A stretch of 64,000 nt of DNA from Clavelina lepadiformis (GCF_947623445.1 NC_135243.1:18112479-18176478), one strand, 5' to 3'. Positions 14,701 to 23,572 are shown, counted from the first letter of the stretch. Program-made: numbers and translations. Notes: generated from the letters alone by a model not told the origin.

Positions 14701-14941
14701 TTTTCCGCAAGTGACTCTTTCATTGAACAAGTTTGCCCACCCCTGATCTATACTATAATAGTGTTCCGTATCCGAATACAAAATAGTACTGGCAAGCAGT
14801 CTGGTATCAATTATGTGTTTTACAGCAAGTAACACACAAGTATGAAATAGGCTATGTATGATGATACTAACCATTCCAATTTTGTGATATCAACTTGTGC
14901 AAGTTTTCTAATTCTTCTAACAAAGTATTGGTCTCAGTCAT
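2762..14941 (-). CDS. TANGO6: TANGO6 (TMCO7 / RTP1-family) homologue, 19 coding exons
   Basis: Exons in gene order, all with GT/AG borders and matching phase: 14872-14941, 13255-13639, 11861-11978, 10819-11041, 10582-10729, 9466-9605, 7503-7644, 6919-7313, 6698-6845, 6136-6250, 5775-5969, 5257-5406, 4864-4989, 4230-4558, 3764-3958, 3545-3660, 3278-3429, 3055-3168, 2762-2953. They total 3453 nt, or 1150 residues plus stop; human TANGO6 is about 1094. The C-terminus identifies the family: FVYLSAVQGLAELA (exon 15), LGEVLVRVARQLG (16), RASCLSNLGELC (17), VRRSAIHVIRSLL (18) and LHAQLALESLDNIM at residues 1114-1127, ending in KKIVVLP. LHPLLAALMQLAY in exon 3 is also typical. The family is built of HEAT-like helices with RTP1 C1/C2 regions. 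Yeast Rtp1 helps import RNA polymerase II, and the animal protein is linked to Golgi organisation. The exon 8/9 border was chosen by phase and acceptor quality (73-nt intron), and an alternative donor at 6902 exists. The start codon is the first ATG of exon 1 and is the least certain point. Confidence 0.92.
7781..8489. mobile_element. non-autonomous hAT-like element with 8-bp target duplication
   Basis: The element is 7789-8481 (693 bp) within a TANGO6 intron. It is bounded by CTCATAAA (7781-7788) and CTCATAAC (8482-8489), an 8-bp duplication with one change. The termini are TAGGGTTGG on the left and CTAACCCTA on the right. TATCCGGATA-type palindromic motifs lie just inside both ends (about 7800-7860 and 8390-8455). 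No transposase frame is present. The 8-bp duplication places it in the hAT type; the superfamily call is inference. Confidence 0.7.
8510..8966. mobile_element. possible degraded hAT-like MITE
   Basis: The left end CTGTGTTTCCCAACCTGGG and the right end AAAGGTTTGGAACCACTA form an imperfect terminal inverted repeat (about 12 of 16 matching). This resembles the CAGTGGTTCCCAACCT ends of many hAT elements. The flanking 8-mers match only weakly, so the limits are tentative. There is no coding capacity: the open frame at 8461-8727 runs across the end of the neighbouring element and is not a gene. Confidence 0.4.
9718..9978. mobile_element. MITE with TA target duplication (Tc1/mariner-like)
   Basis: The element is 9720-9976 (257 bp) in a TANGO6 intron. 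Its ends read CCGTATATACTCGAGTATA on the left and TATACTCGAGTATATACAG on the right, and TA lies on both sides (9718-9719 and 9977-9978). A GTCGACCCC motif follows each end inside the element. It has no coding capacity. The TA duplication fits Tc1/mariner/pogo, but that assignment is inference. Confidence 0.65.
14555..14753. mobile_element. short hAT MITE with perfect 8-bp target duplication
   Basis: The element is 14563-14745 (183 bp), flanked by ATCTATAC at 14555-14562 and again at 14746-14753. The terminal inverted repeats are CAAAGGTGGGCAAACT and AGTTTGCCCACCCCTG, matching the CAGGGGTGGGCAAACT ends common among hAT elements. It lies in the intron between exons 1 and 2 of TANGO6. The perfect duplication suggests it is fairly young compared with its neighbours. 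Confidence 0.85.
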
Positions 14942-15430
14942 AATTTACCAGCAGGAAGACAGCAAGCATAATAAAACAAATATTCGCCTTTGAAACAGTT
15001 TTAGCCCCTGTTATCCTGAACCCTATACTAAACTAGGCCTAATAGTTTGTATCATATCTAAATTTCTATAAGCTGTGCAGAGCAAAAATTAAGACGGTAA
15101 TTGTTATAATTACACCACAGTAAAGAACATGCTCAGAAACAATTAATGAACCGGAGAAAGCTGCAAAACCCGAGGGCTTAAAACACTCAAGACAATAATA
15201 GACCCTTTCCGAGTTGCTGTCTGGGTGGCAAGGTGTTTTCGATCGCCTACACTGAACAATGGAAAATATCAACCCACATTGATTCTTTTTTAAATTGCAA
15301 GTGTTCTGGGCTTCGCCGCTTCGGATAGTAATGATTTCACTCAGCTCAATACCATATGAATTTCTTTATGCAATAAAGAAAAATAATTTGAAAATATGTT
15401 GCCTATATTTCTTAGTTTACAGCAGTTTGA
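14942..15430. other. TANGO6 upstream region
   Basis: Sequence upstream of the TANGO6 start codon, expected to contain its 5' untranslated region and promoter. I see no clear TATA box or initiator and no RNA gene. The minus-strand frame at 15066-15272 has no recognisable similarity and no splice context, and I treat it as chance. Confidence 0.35.
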
Positions 15431-15432
15431 GT

Positions 15433-15695
15433 CCTACGCACTGGATTTGTTCGATGTGACGTCTGGATACGTCGTCAGCGAAGCATGCGACATAAAATGC
15501 GTAAGAAATTGTATGTTAACTGTGGCGTGTTACATAGGTTAATTTTGTTTGTCATGTCAAGCAAAGGTTAATTAATTAACTAGAAGTAAATACAAACTGA
15601 ATTGTTACATCCAAACGCGCCGCAGATACCATAACTTCGCATCCTACGTTGACCATGTAACGTGACTTCGTATCGAACAAGTCCAGTGCATAAGA
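15433..15695. repeat. imperfect long inverted repeat, possible MITE
   Basis: The left arm around 15437-15456 (GCACTGGATTTGTTCGATG) is matched in reverse at about 15671-15691 (ATCGAACAAGTCCAGTGC). Weaker pairing extends inwards: GTGACGTC on the left, GACTTCGTA on the right. The spacing of about 250 bp is typical of a small DNA transposon. No convincing target duplication could be fixed. Confidence 0.4.
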
Positions 15696-15871
15696 TACAA
15701 TGCGCTGTAAATTAAGAACTAGGAAACATACTTCTAAAATTTTTCTTTATTGCGCTAAGGAATTCATATGTTACTCACCTGAGCGAAATCGTTACGATGT
15801 GGTGCCCAGAAATGCTTGTAATTTAAAAAAGAATCAAAATGGGTCTACAAATTCCATTGTTAAGTATAGAC

Positions 15872-16358
15872 CAGGGGTGTCCAACCTTTTTGGCCAAAAG
15901 GCCACATGCGATTTACGAATGATTGCGCGGGCCACTTGAGTGTTTACTGCTAATTTCTAATTAAAACCTTCAAACCAAAATTCTAATCTTAGAAATACGT
16001 ATTATCCTCTTTTACAATTATAAGAACAATAAACATACCAAGATATAGTAAATTCATTAAAGTTTTTACTACACGTCGACATTTCAATGTGAAGTTAGGC
16101 ACTGTTTTTCTCTAACAAGTTTGGCAATATTCGGTGAGATCGACGATGTAGCAATGCGAAGCGAGTTTTCCATATGGCTGTCAGAAATTAGTAAACAAAC
16201 AATAAATGCCAATTTCTCGGAATGTAAGTTCGCCATAAATTACGTAGGCGCTCCAGTTGATAATAACTTATAAGTTATTTCGGCAAATACCGCGCGGGCC
16301 ACTCAAAACCTTCCCGCGGGCCAAATGTGGCCCGCGGGCCACGGGTTGGACACCCCTT
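15872..16358. mobile_element. non-autonomous hAT-like element with GC-rich ends
   Basis: The left end CAGGGGTGTCCAACC at 15872 is matched by GGTTGGACACCCCT ending at about 16357-16358. The subterminal parts (TTTTTGGCCAAAAGGCC on the left, CCCGCGGGCCAAATGTGGCC on the right) are GC-rich and rich in GGCC. The flanking 8-mers match at best 6 of 8 (TATAGACC and TTTAGAGC), so the duplication has decayed. It has no transposase frame. CAGGGGTGTCCAA ends are widespread in hAT families. Confidence 0.7.
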
Positions 16359-16547
16359 TAGAGCATTGTAAAAAAAATGCCACCCACAACCAGGAAAAAG
16401 TCTATTATAGCAAAAATAAAGTTGTGTTAAAAGATACTAGGATAGAATGGCCACCAAGCCCACAAAATAGTTAGGATTCGTTATTCTAAAATGTGCATCC
16501 CTAATCTAATCTGATACACAAGTGCACAACCACCTCAAAGTTACCGA

Positions 16548-16732
16548 ATAATGACGTCACTATGACAACATCGTATTGTGGTGTCAAAACGAAGTGACGT
16601 CACAAAAAATCACCTTCTTACGTCATCAACTTCTGGGGGAAATTTCAAAAAAAGTCACGTTTTTCAAGCATTTAAAATACCACTTTAACAAAACCAAATT
16701 AACAATTTTATGAGGTAGAAATGACGTCATCA
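16548..16732. promoter_or_regulatory. cluster of TGACGTCA (CRE-like) palindromes
   Basis: TGACGTCA occurs at about 16551, 16594 and 16721, with a half-matching TTACGTCATC at about 16618, all within about 190 bp. TGACGTCA is the consensus of CREB/ATF-family sites. No open gene starts nearby, so a regulatory role is only possible; it could be part of an old repeat, since the same octamer is also seen at about 416, 2824 and 4881. Confidence 0.25.
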
Positions 16733-16953
16733 CCGTAATCTTTAAGCTGCCAAAAAAGTACACACTACCCTAACCTTAATCGCAGTATGGAATGACTGGA
16801 GTGCACTGTGCACATTGCTCGTTGTAGGATTGGTAATGCAGTAGAAGTAATTCCAAAAGCTTCTTTGCTTGATTTAAACTTGGCAAAATGTCAACTGGTT
16901 TTGAAAAGGAAATTTGTATCATGTAAATATTTTTTGAAACAACAACGTAACGA

Positions 16954-17026
16954 TGTTTCCGCCCAGGATCGAATTTGGAACCTTTCGCGAATGAGGTGAA
17001 AGTGATAACTTTTACACTTCGAAAAG
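16954..17026 (-). pseudogene. degenerate tRNA-Val-like sequence
   Basis: The reverse strand keeps the spacing of a 73-nt tRNA-Val: GTTATCAC of the D arm, GCGAAAGGTTCC, and a T arm plus acceptor ending TTCGATCCTGGGCGGAAACA. The D loop has lost the expected TAGTGG (it reads TAAAAG), the anticodon region is unrecognisable, and the 5' acceptor (CTTTTCG) pairs poorly with CGGAAAC. It lies about 95 bp from the better tRNA-Val copy in the same orientation and is probably a dead duplicate or retrocopy. Confidence 0.6.
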
Positions 17027-17119
17027 AAGACATTGAACGACCATCAAAACAGCAATTAAATATTTTTATAAAAAGTTGCATTAAGTCTTAAACTATGAAT
17101 TTGCAAAACATGTTAACGC

Positions 17120-17192
17120 TGTTCACGCCCAGGGTCGAACTGGGGACCTTACGCGTGTAAGGCGAACGTGATAACCACTACACTACGAGCAC
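17120..17192 (-). tRNA. tRNA-Val (UAC), possibly impaired
   Basis: The reverse strand matches animal tRNA-Val along 73 nt. The D arm is GTGTAGTGGTTATCAC (A box), the anticodon arm TTCGC-CTTACAC-GCGTA gives anticodon TAC, and the T arm is CCCAG-TTCGACC-CTGGG (B box GTTCGACCC). A TTTT run about 13 nt downstream on the minus strand could terminate Pol III. Oddities: the acceptor stem (GTGCTCG with CGTGAAC) has two mismatches, and the anticodon stem has one T-T. The gene may therefore be a recent pseudogene or need editing; the loops and both internal promoter boxes are intact. Confidence 0.7.
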
Positions 17193-17811
17193 CGATTGCA
17201 GAAAGTAAGGTTTGTTTGATTTCATTTACCAAAACTCTATTAGTCTATTTGTATGTGAGAAGGAAATCGATATTTTGAAGGTTTCAGTTGGGCCAAAGTT
17301 GTATATCACGCGCTTTTACGGGCCTGGATCAAACCTTGAACGTGTTTCGTGTAAAATGGACATTTGTCTCTACATGGAAGTGTCATGACATTTCACGTAC
17401 TAAACGTTGTGTAATAACTCTGCCGATATGGTTGTTACAATTTAAACCGCACTATTGTTTTATATCACTATTGGTTCGTTTTTAGCGGTGATTTTATATA
17501 TATATTTTGAGGTCTTTCATTTGGTACTGGTTGGTACGAATGATTTGTGCCATTTGTGATTTTTTTATTATTTTCTTAATAAGTTTTAGAAACACGTAAT
17601 TTACACATTTTACGGCCTTCCCTATACAACTCCTGCCCAAAGCAGATTACGCTGCGCGCGATTCTTTATCTCGCTCTTAATTATGGTTAATTTCCCGGTG
17701 GTGATCGGAACTTGATATTATTCTACGTTTTGTTTTCCGCAAAAATGACTAGTGCCTTTGTTGGTGAATGTGATTAGCCTTACAAGCGGGAAGTTTCCGG
17801 AATTGGATTTC
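17193..17811. other. unassigned sequence next to the LINE junction
   Basis: No gene or repeat ends recognised. The stretch ends abruptly at about 17812, where sequence matching the LINE starts. It has no 5S-like sequence and no poly(A/T) tract at the junction. Confidence 0.5.
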
Positions 17812-18207
17812 AGTATCTTGAAATGCTTAACAATAATGTTGCTGCCTTCATATTGATTTCACAGACACAAAGTTGTTTTAGTGAAACCAAATTCAAAACA
17901 AGGCAGATTTGTGGAGAAAGTTTCGTCAATAAAACAAAGGCTATGTTAAATATTATCACGTTTTCATAATCCCATATGGGTTGTATACCTACAAATTCAT
18001 AAAACAGTAGATATACATCTTGATCGCAAAGTTCACATAATGGGAATTTTGATGTTTTTTTGTGTACGTGCAATACGCTCATTAATACGTAAAGGTAACA
18101 AATTCCATACCATCTTGTAACCAAATGCTTTTAAATAATTAATTGGACAGCACATTATTGTGAATACCACTTCACATCTTTTGCATATTTATGGGGAACA
18201 CAAGTAC

Positions 18208-19014
18208 TAAGGTACCTGTACCGAATAAGGCCCGGTCCCTAATAAGGCCCACTGCTCATATTTCGCAAACCCGTGCAAATAAATAAAAGATTTTGTCCCT
18301 ACATAAAAACTAATATAAATTCATGATGGTTTACCAGATTTCATCCTTGTCACGTGATCAACCGATTCGCTAGAGCACAACAAAAATTTGATGCTTGCAG
18401 TTAAGGTGGTTTTGTTAATTTAGAAAAAAAGTAAGTGAGAATTTGGCCGGTTAAATGAACTGTTGTCTGCCGGCTGAAGTTTTCATGTAACAACCAACTT
18501 AGTATTGAAAAGGATAATGCACTTTTTTTTGCTAAAACTTTTCTGATGATAAAAATGTGACGTTTTTTTCGTGGATGCCACATGCGCCTAATAAGGCCCA
18601 TACAAGATGCTTGGCTAATTGATGTCCAGACTTCAAGAGTGGTTCCAGTCATCAGTTGGCAAATTGTTGCAATTACTTTGATGCGCCTAGTGGAATCTTT
18701 TTAAATGTTTGTACAACTTAAAATGTGAAATTTCTAATAATGTTATATGTTGTCTATTACTATGTTTTGAATCAAAATACTCACAAAATTGGTGGGCCTT
18801 ATTAGGAGCCTATGCTCCTAATAAGGCCCATTTTTTGGAATTTTTAATTTCTTTATAAAATTTTTTTGAGGGGTTGTCAGTTATTGTGGTTTGAATATGT
18901 TGTAGTCATATACCCTCACTAATACAATACGATTTTTCAGTCTATTCTCATTTATGGTTCTTGAGTTATTTTCAAAAAAGTGTTAGGTGGACCTTATTCG
19001 GTACAGGTACCTTA
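18208..19014. mobile_element. 803-bp DNA transposon (TA target) inserted in LINE copy A
   Basis: The element is 18210-19012. Perfect terminal inverted repeats begin AGGTACCTGTACCGAATAAG and end in the reverse complement, with TA on both sides (18208-18209 and 19013-19014). The site is empty in LINE copy B (around 47823-47840), which confirms both the insertion and the TA duplication. The target was itself a palindrome (CACAAGTAC-TA-GTACTTGTG), so the inverted match extends past the element to 32 bp. It contains no transposase. The motif CCTAATAAGG occurs four times inside, and a perfect 17-bp-arm hairpin lies at 18793-18830. Confidence 0.85.
18793..18830. repeat. perfect hairpin inside the TA-flanked transposon
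   Basis: The arms TGGGCCTTATTAGGAGC (18793-18809) and GCTCCTAATAAGGCCCA (18814-18830) are exact reverse complements separated by CTAT. Each arm contains a CC(A/T)6GG sequence. A perfect inverted repeat inside a non-autonomous element may be a remnant of a nested or internally duplicated end. Confidence 0.8.
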
Positions 19015-19355
19015 GTACTTGTGCATTCCTCTCGTTTACAATTCTCCTGTAAATTTCTTCGGTTGTTTTTTTCAGTAATTTCACCTGTGATAATGCCGTA
19101 ACGTTTCAGAATATGAACTACTTTGCTATAATATGACGTGGATTGTGAAGCATGCAACACAGAATTATTTACGGGTTGTGTACTTTAGGCAAAGTAAAGC
19201 CAATATCGTTTTCAATAAAATACAGCGGTGAATTTATGCTGTTATTTTGTTTCCGAGAGTTTGTAATATTTCTTAACAACTTAACTTCAAGATATCTAAA
19301 TACAATGGAATGTCAATAAAGTCATATCCACCGTTTTCCCTGATTTTACTTATAG

Positions 19356-21476
19356 TTAAACTTTACCGCCAGAAGCGGGTAGGTGTAAACCTTGTATAGA
19401 TTTATTCTTGTTTAAAGCAATTATAACCGGCTCCATTGCTAACAGAAACAAATACAAGCTTAATGGATCTCCTTGTCGTAAACCGCGTTCGACGCGAAAA
19501 TCTGTCCCTATGTGCCCATTGATCATTACACATGTTTGATTATTTATCAGCGTAGTTGTAATCATTTTCGTAAAAATTTCACCAAACCCGAATTTTTTCA
19601 GAATTTCAACCAAGAGTTCATGGTCGACGCAGTCAAATGCTTTGTAGATGTCAAGAGATACAATGTAACCATCGGTGTTTCTGTTTTTAATATATTCAAT
19701 ACAGTCTCTAAGCAGCGCTGTTCCATCGTTTATATCTCTGCCACACACAGCAAACTGCGTGTCATTGATAAGTTTTGGTACTAAGCTTTTCAATCGTAAT
19801 GTCATCATTTTGCTAAATATTTTATAATCGACATTCAGTAATGTTATCGGTCGATAATTTTTTATATCAGTCCGTTCGCCTTTCTTAAATATCAGAGTTA
19901 TCAATCCCCAAGTCAACTCGGCGGCTGGTTGTGATTCAGCAAAAAACTCTTTCCCTACTTCAATCAGCGTGTCGCCTACAAGGCTCAAAAATGTTTTTGG
20001 AATTCTATGCTTAAGCCATCGAGCCCCGGTGTTTTACCATTTTTCATGGACTTAATGGCGAAAAGCATCTCGTCCTTAGTTATTTCTACATCTAAGGTCT
20101 CTGTGGTGTCTCTATCTATTTTTTGTTCAATATCCTGTAGGAACGCGCTTTGTCTCCGTTTATCAAGGTTTTGTTTCGAGTATAAGGTTTTATAAAAATC
20201 AGTCGCAACGTCTAGTTTTTCTTTCGGCGTGTTTGCTTCAATGTTTTGATTTGTGCGCAGCGACTCGATGTAGGTCGCTCTATGATGTTCTTTCAGCTTG
20301 CGATAGAAAAACTTTGTCGGGCGGTCCCCGTCGTCAAGTTCATTTGCATGGGCAATTATTCTAATTTTCTTTCGTTTTTCTTTGTGGATAGTAATTAGTT
20401 CGGCTTTTGATTTGCGAAACTCTGTCATGACTTTTTTGCCTTCATTTAAGTCTTGGCGCAAATCATTGAGGCTTGCGTTTAATTCGTGTTCTCGCTGATT
20501 CTTTTTTTGGTGAATTCGCTTCGAGTGTTTCTGCACCAGTTCTCTTATTCGGTACTTTGTATCAATCCACCAATCGAGTTTATTTTTGTAAAGAACTTGC
20601 AGACTTTTATAATCATGCCAGCTTTCTTTTAATTCTTGAGTAAGGTCTTCATTTTCGTAAACGGTGACATTATTTTTCCAGTAACCATTGCCGTAGTTTC
20701 TGGAAATGTTTAATTTGATATCAACGTGAATCACATCGTGATCACTTACAGCGCAAGGTTCGATGACATGATTAATGTGCGTGAGCTCGTCTGAACCGTA
20801 AAAGCGGTCCAGCCTTGAGTGGGCTTCGTTGTCATGCCAAGTAAAATCTTTTCCGTTCGGTCGTGATATTCTATAGAGGTCTTTCAATCCGTAGGTTTCG
20901 CACAAATCCTTCAGGGACTTCGACTCATACCGTTTAACTTGGTGCGCCATAAAGTTATTGCGATCTTTTAGTGGGTCGTTCGACGCAGTTGAAATCCCCC
21001 GCCAACAGTGTTGGTATTTTACTGTGCACATAAGGATATATGCCGTCATAAAACCGATCTTGCGTGTTGCATTCGTTGCCACTTCCGCGTACTGGTGCGT
21101 AAACGTTTACAATGTGCATACTTTCGCCAAAAACACTAATATCCGCGGCTAATACTCTCCCAAAGTTGTCAAAATTTACGCTTTTAACCTCTATATGCGT
21201 ATTATTTATTAGTATAGCCAGGCCTCTTGATTGCGTGTTTCCTGAATTCCACAGCGCACGCTTACCCCATTCTTTTGTCCACTGTATTTCGTCCCCCGGG
21301 CTAGAGTGCGTTTCTTGTAACAAGGCAACGTCAACGTTTTTGGTGCGTAGCAAGTCATAAACGAAGGCGCGTTTGTCTTGCTTTCGCAATCCATTACAAT
21401 TAAGACTTAGAATACGTAGAAGAAACATAACAAACGATAACGTTAGATATCTAAATCCGGAAAAAAACAAATACAA
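19356..21476 (-). pseudogene. LINE copy A ORF2 remnant (endonuclease and partial reverse transcriptase)
   Basis: Three open stretches in different frames follow the ORF2 of copy B. The APE endonuclease N-terminus (20955-21476; LSLNCNGLRK, LLQETH, AGDFN) is followed by a frame change near 20970 caused by one extra base. The endonuclease C-terminus and linker (to about 19985) follow, including SDHD, which here reads SDHDVIHV. A second frame change follows, where one base fewer is present than in copy B near 19990. The RT domain (19356-19988; KNYRPITLLN, SLDIYKAFD, GLRQGDPLS) then runs to GGKV, just before the YADD motif, which is deleted. Farther 3' only fragments remain, at 17812-19340 around the inserted transposon. 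Confidence 0.9.
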
Positions 21477-21486
21477 TAATTACTAA

Positions 21487-22944
21487 TTAAATATAATCTT
21501 TAATCCCTTCAATACTTTTACATGTGTATTTATATCCACATTTACAAAAGTATGATTGAGAGGGGCTTATGGCCTTGCAAAACACCTCTTCACAGTCACA
21601 ATGTATAATACACAAATCGCAGTCTGTGTTCACACATTTGTCTTGTGTTCTAATAGGGGGTATTAGATTGTAGCTCTTACATAAACACTCACACAATGAA
21701 GCATTGCAGGTTGAACATTCCACAAAGTTCTCACCATACTCTGATACATGTGTGTGTGTCTTACAGCAAGTTAGGTATTTCAATTTACTTTGACACACAT
21801 CACATGGAAAGTCATGCATGTTTCCTTCTGGAATTATCTGCTTAATTCTGTCATTACAGGTGTTTATTACCATATATATTTCAGGGCACTTACTACATTG
21901 CCATTGCCTACACTCATCCAAGATATATTCTTCATTGTTACATGTTAGACATTTGACTATGTATGTAGTATCATTATGGCTAACCTTTGTGCAAGGCTCC
22001 TCAGATGCCTCATCTGGAGAGGATCTTTTCCTGTCAGTCCTCCTCTCAGTATTTTTTTCTATTGAGTTGTCTTCTTTCATATGTACTTCTGTTTGATTGA
22101 TTTCTGTCATGTCAAACCAGTCCTTAGGTTGTTCTTCCTCTTTCTTTGTGGTTGTTGTATCAGGTTGATTGCTGTCATTATTCTTTCCATCTTCAGTATT
22201 GTCTTTGTTTGTACTCATTATAGAATTTTCATGGTTTTCTTCATTGTGAGTGTGGTCAGGTGATTGGTGTCTAGTGAGAGGGTTTCTATAATATTTCATA
22301 CCTCTTCTAGGGTTTGGCTGATTGTTCTCTTCCAGTGGGGGGTATTCAGAGTTATTTTTGGCAGGACAGTTGATGTGTTTGGGTCCTGGTTTGTTGCAGT
22401 ACTGGCATGTTGCCAACTGTCCATGGTATTTGACTAGTAGTTCTTCTCAAAGAATATTTAAATAGCTTGGTATTGGTGTTTGATCCAGTTCATTTTTAGC
22501 CATTTCCATAATATAAACACCACTGAACAAAGCCTTTGCATCTTTCTTTGGGAAACATTTAATAATTTTACCATGATTTTCTTCTAAGAATGATTTCAAG
22601 GCTTCAATAGGGAAAGGTGTAGGAATCCAAGATATATGAACATATACCTTATCCGGTTCATACAGCTTTAGGTACCGAATTTCTTCAAGATTAAGAAGTT
22701 TTTCATGTAGTTCCAGAACATGCTCTCTCGATTTGCATGTAATATCGATATTGCCACCTTTTTTCTCCACTAGGCCCACGAGATATTTTAAAGAAAAGTT
22801 AACCTTTTCAAAAAATTTCCAAAGATCTTCCCTTTTGGTACCATAAGATACTCTAAACGTTAGGCAATTTGGCCTTGCATACTCCATAAGTCTTAACTTC
22901 TTCTTAACTTTGTCCGAATAAGAAACGGGTTTATTTTCTGCCAT
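21487..22944 (-). pseudogene. LINE copy A ORF1, interrupted by one stop
   Basis: Closely similar to copy B ORF1 over its whole length. One substitution turns a glycine codon (GGA in copy B) into TGA at 22447-22449, splitting the frame into 165- and 309-residue parts. The CCHC knuckle (CQYCNKPGPKHINC) and the cysteine-rich C-terminus remain readable downstream of the stop. The start MAENKPVSYSDKVKKKL is kept. Confidence 0.9.
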
Positions 22945-23038
22945 AACTTTCGATGATTCAAAGCACTCAGGTGCAAATATTTAACAATGTAAGCCGGCGT
23001 AATGGGTGGCTAACCCAAAATATTCAACCAGATTTCCT

Positions 23039-23113
23039 CTAACCGTGCCCGAGGTTGCTTAACTTCCGAGATCGAACGAGATCGGGTCTACTCAACCTGG
23101 TATGGTCGTAGGC
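23039..23113 (-). rRNA. 5S rRNA gene, 3' part cut off by LINE copy A
   Basis: Sense positions 1 to about 75 of the 5S gene, from GCCTACGACC at 23113 down to the junction. Box A and the intermediate element are present, while box C and the terminator are missing. The junction sequence differs from the normal gene by a C to A change in CGGGCCCGG (sense). Confidence 0.9.
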
Positions 23114-23219
23114 GATTTCAAACGAAAGAAGATGGCCTTTTCAATTATAATTCGATTGCATAGGAAATTCAAAAACGCAAACAGTTGCTATAAATTTCAT
23201 TGAAATATACAGCATGACT

Positions 23220-23223
23220 AAAA
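23220..23223 (-). terminator. Pol III T-run terminator of the 5S gene (representative)
   Basis: On the minus strand GTAAGCA is followed by TTTT and then AGTC. A four-T run directly at the end of the gene is the standard RNA polymerase III stop. The same run ends nearly every unit of both arrays. Confidence 0.75.
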
Positions 23224-23342
23224 TGCTTACAACACTCGGTATTCCCAGGCGGTCACCCATCCAAGTACTAACCGGGCCCGAGGTTGCTTAACTTCCGAGA
23301 TCGAACGAGATCGGGTCTACTCAACTTGGTATGGTCGTAGGC
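23223..23342 (-). rRNA. 5S rRNA gene (first complete copy)
   Basis: The 120-nt gene reads GCCTACGACCATACCAG at its 5' end and CTGGGAATACCGAGTGTTGT near its 3' end. The core GATCTCGGAAGTTAAGCAAC and GTTAGTACTTGGATGGGTGA match animal 5S rRNA. This copy has GAGTG where most have GGGTG, and AAGTT for AGGTT near position 18. The Pol III internal control region is at about 50-64 (box A), 67-72 and 80-97 (box C). Confidence 0.95.
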
Positions 23343-23373
23343 GATTTCAAAAGAAAAGAAAATGGCCTTTTCA

Positions 23374-23379
23374 ATTATA
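23374..23379 (-). promoter_or_regulatory. TATA-like upstream element of the 5S gene (representative)
   Basis: TATAAT on the minus strand lies about 32-37 nt before the 5S start. It is kept in almost all spacers while other spacer positions vary. Upstream TATA-like elements at about this distance are known to support 5S transcription in several animals; the role here is inference. In three units (58334, 61093 and 62014 regions) the element is altered by a small insertion. Confidence 0.4.
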
Positions 23380-23452
23380 ATTCGATTGCATAGGAAATTC
23401 AAAAACGCAAACAGTTGCTATAACTTTCATTGAAATATACAGCATGACTAAA

Positions 23453-23572
23453 ATGCTTACAACACCCGGTATTCCCAGGCGGTCACCCATCCAAGTACTA
23501 ACCGGGCCCGAGGTTGCTTAACTTCCGAGATCGAACGAGATCGGGTCTACTCAACCTGGTATGGTCGTAGGC
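23453..23572 (-). rRNA. 5S rRNA gene
   Basis: Representative of the commonest variant: 3' end sense GGGTGTTGTAAGCA followed by TTTT. Helix I then has one A facing C (GCCUAC with GUAAGC). Confidence 0.95.

Larger units (their letters stand above)
17812..23035 (-). mobile_element. LINE copy A, decayed 5S-targeting non-LTR retrotransposon
   Basis: Collinear with the intact copy at 47126-52312. The 5' end (high coordinate, ending CCAGATTT) abuts 5S rRNA sequence at 23039, so this copy also entered a 5S gene. It is not whole. The 3' end is missing: similarity starts at about 17812, corresponding to about 47434 of copy B, so about 310 bp and the poly(A) tail are lost. About 465 bp matching 48174-48638 of copy B are deleted, including the YADD catalytic motif. 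An 803-bp DNA transposon is inserted at 18210-19012. ORF1 has a nonsense codon, and ORF2 has at least two frameshifts. It cannot encode a working reverse transcriptase. Confidence 0.93.

Noticed and set aside
16776-17081. 101-residue minus-strand frame
   Set aside because: Covers the decayed tRNA-Val-like sequence and shows no recognisable domain or splice context.
18401-18652. 83-residue minus-strand frame inside the 803-bp transposon
   Set aside because: No transposase motifs; non-autonomous element with subterminal repeats across the frame.
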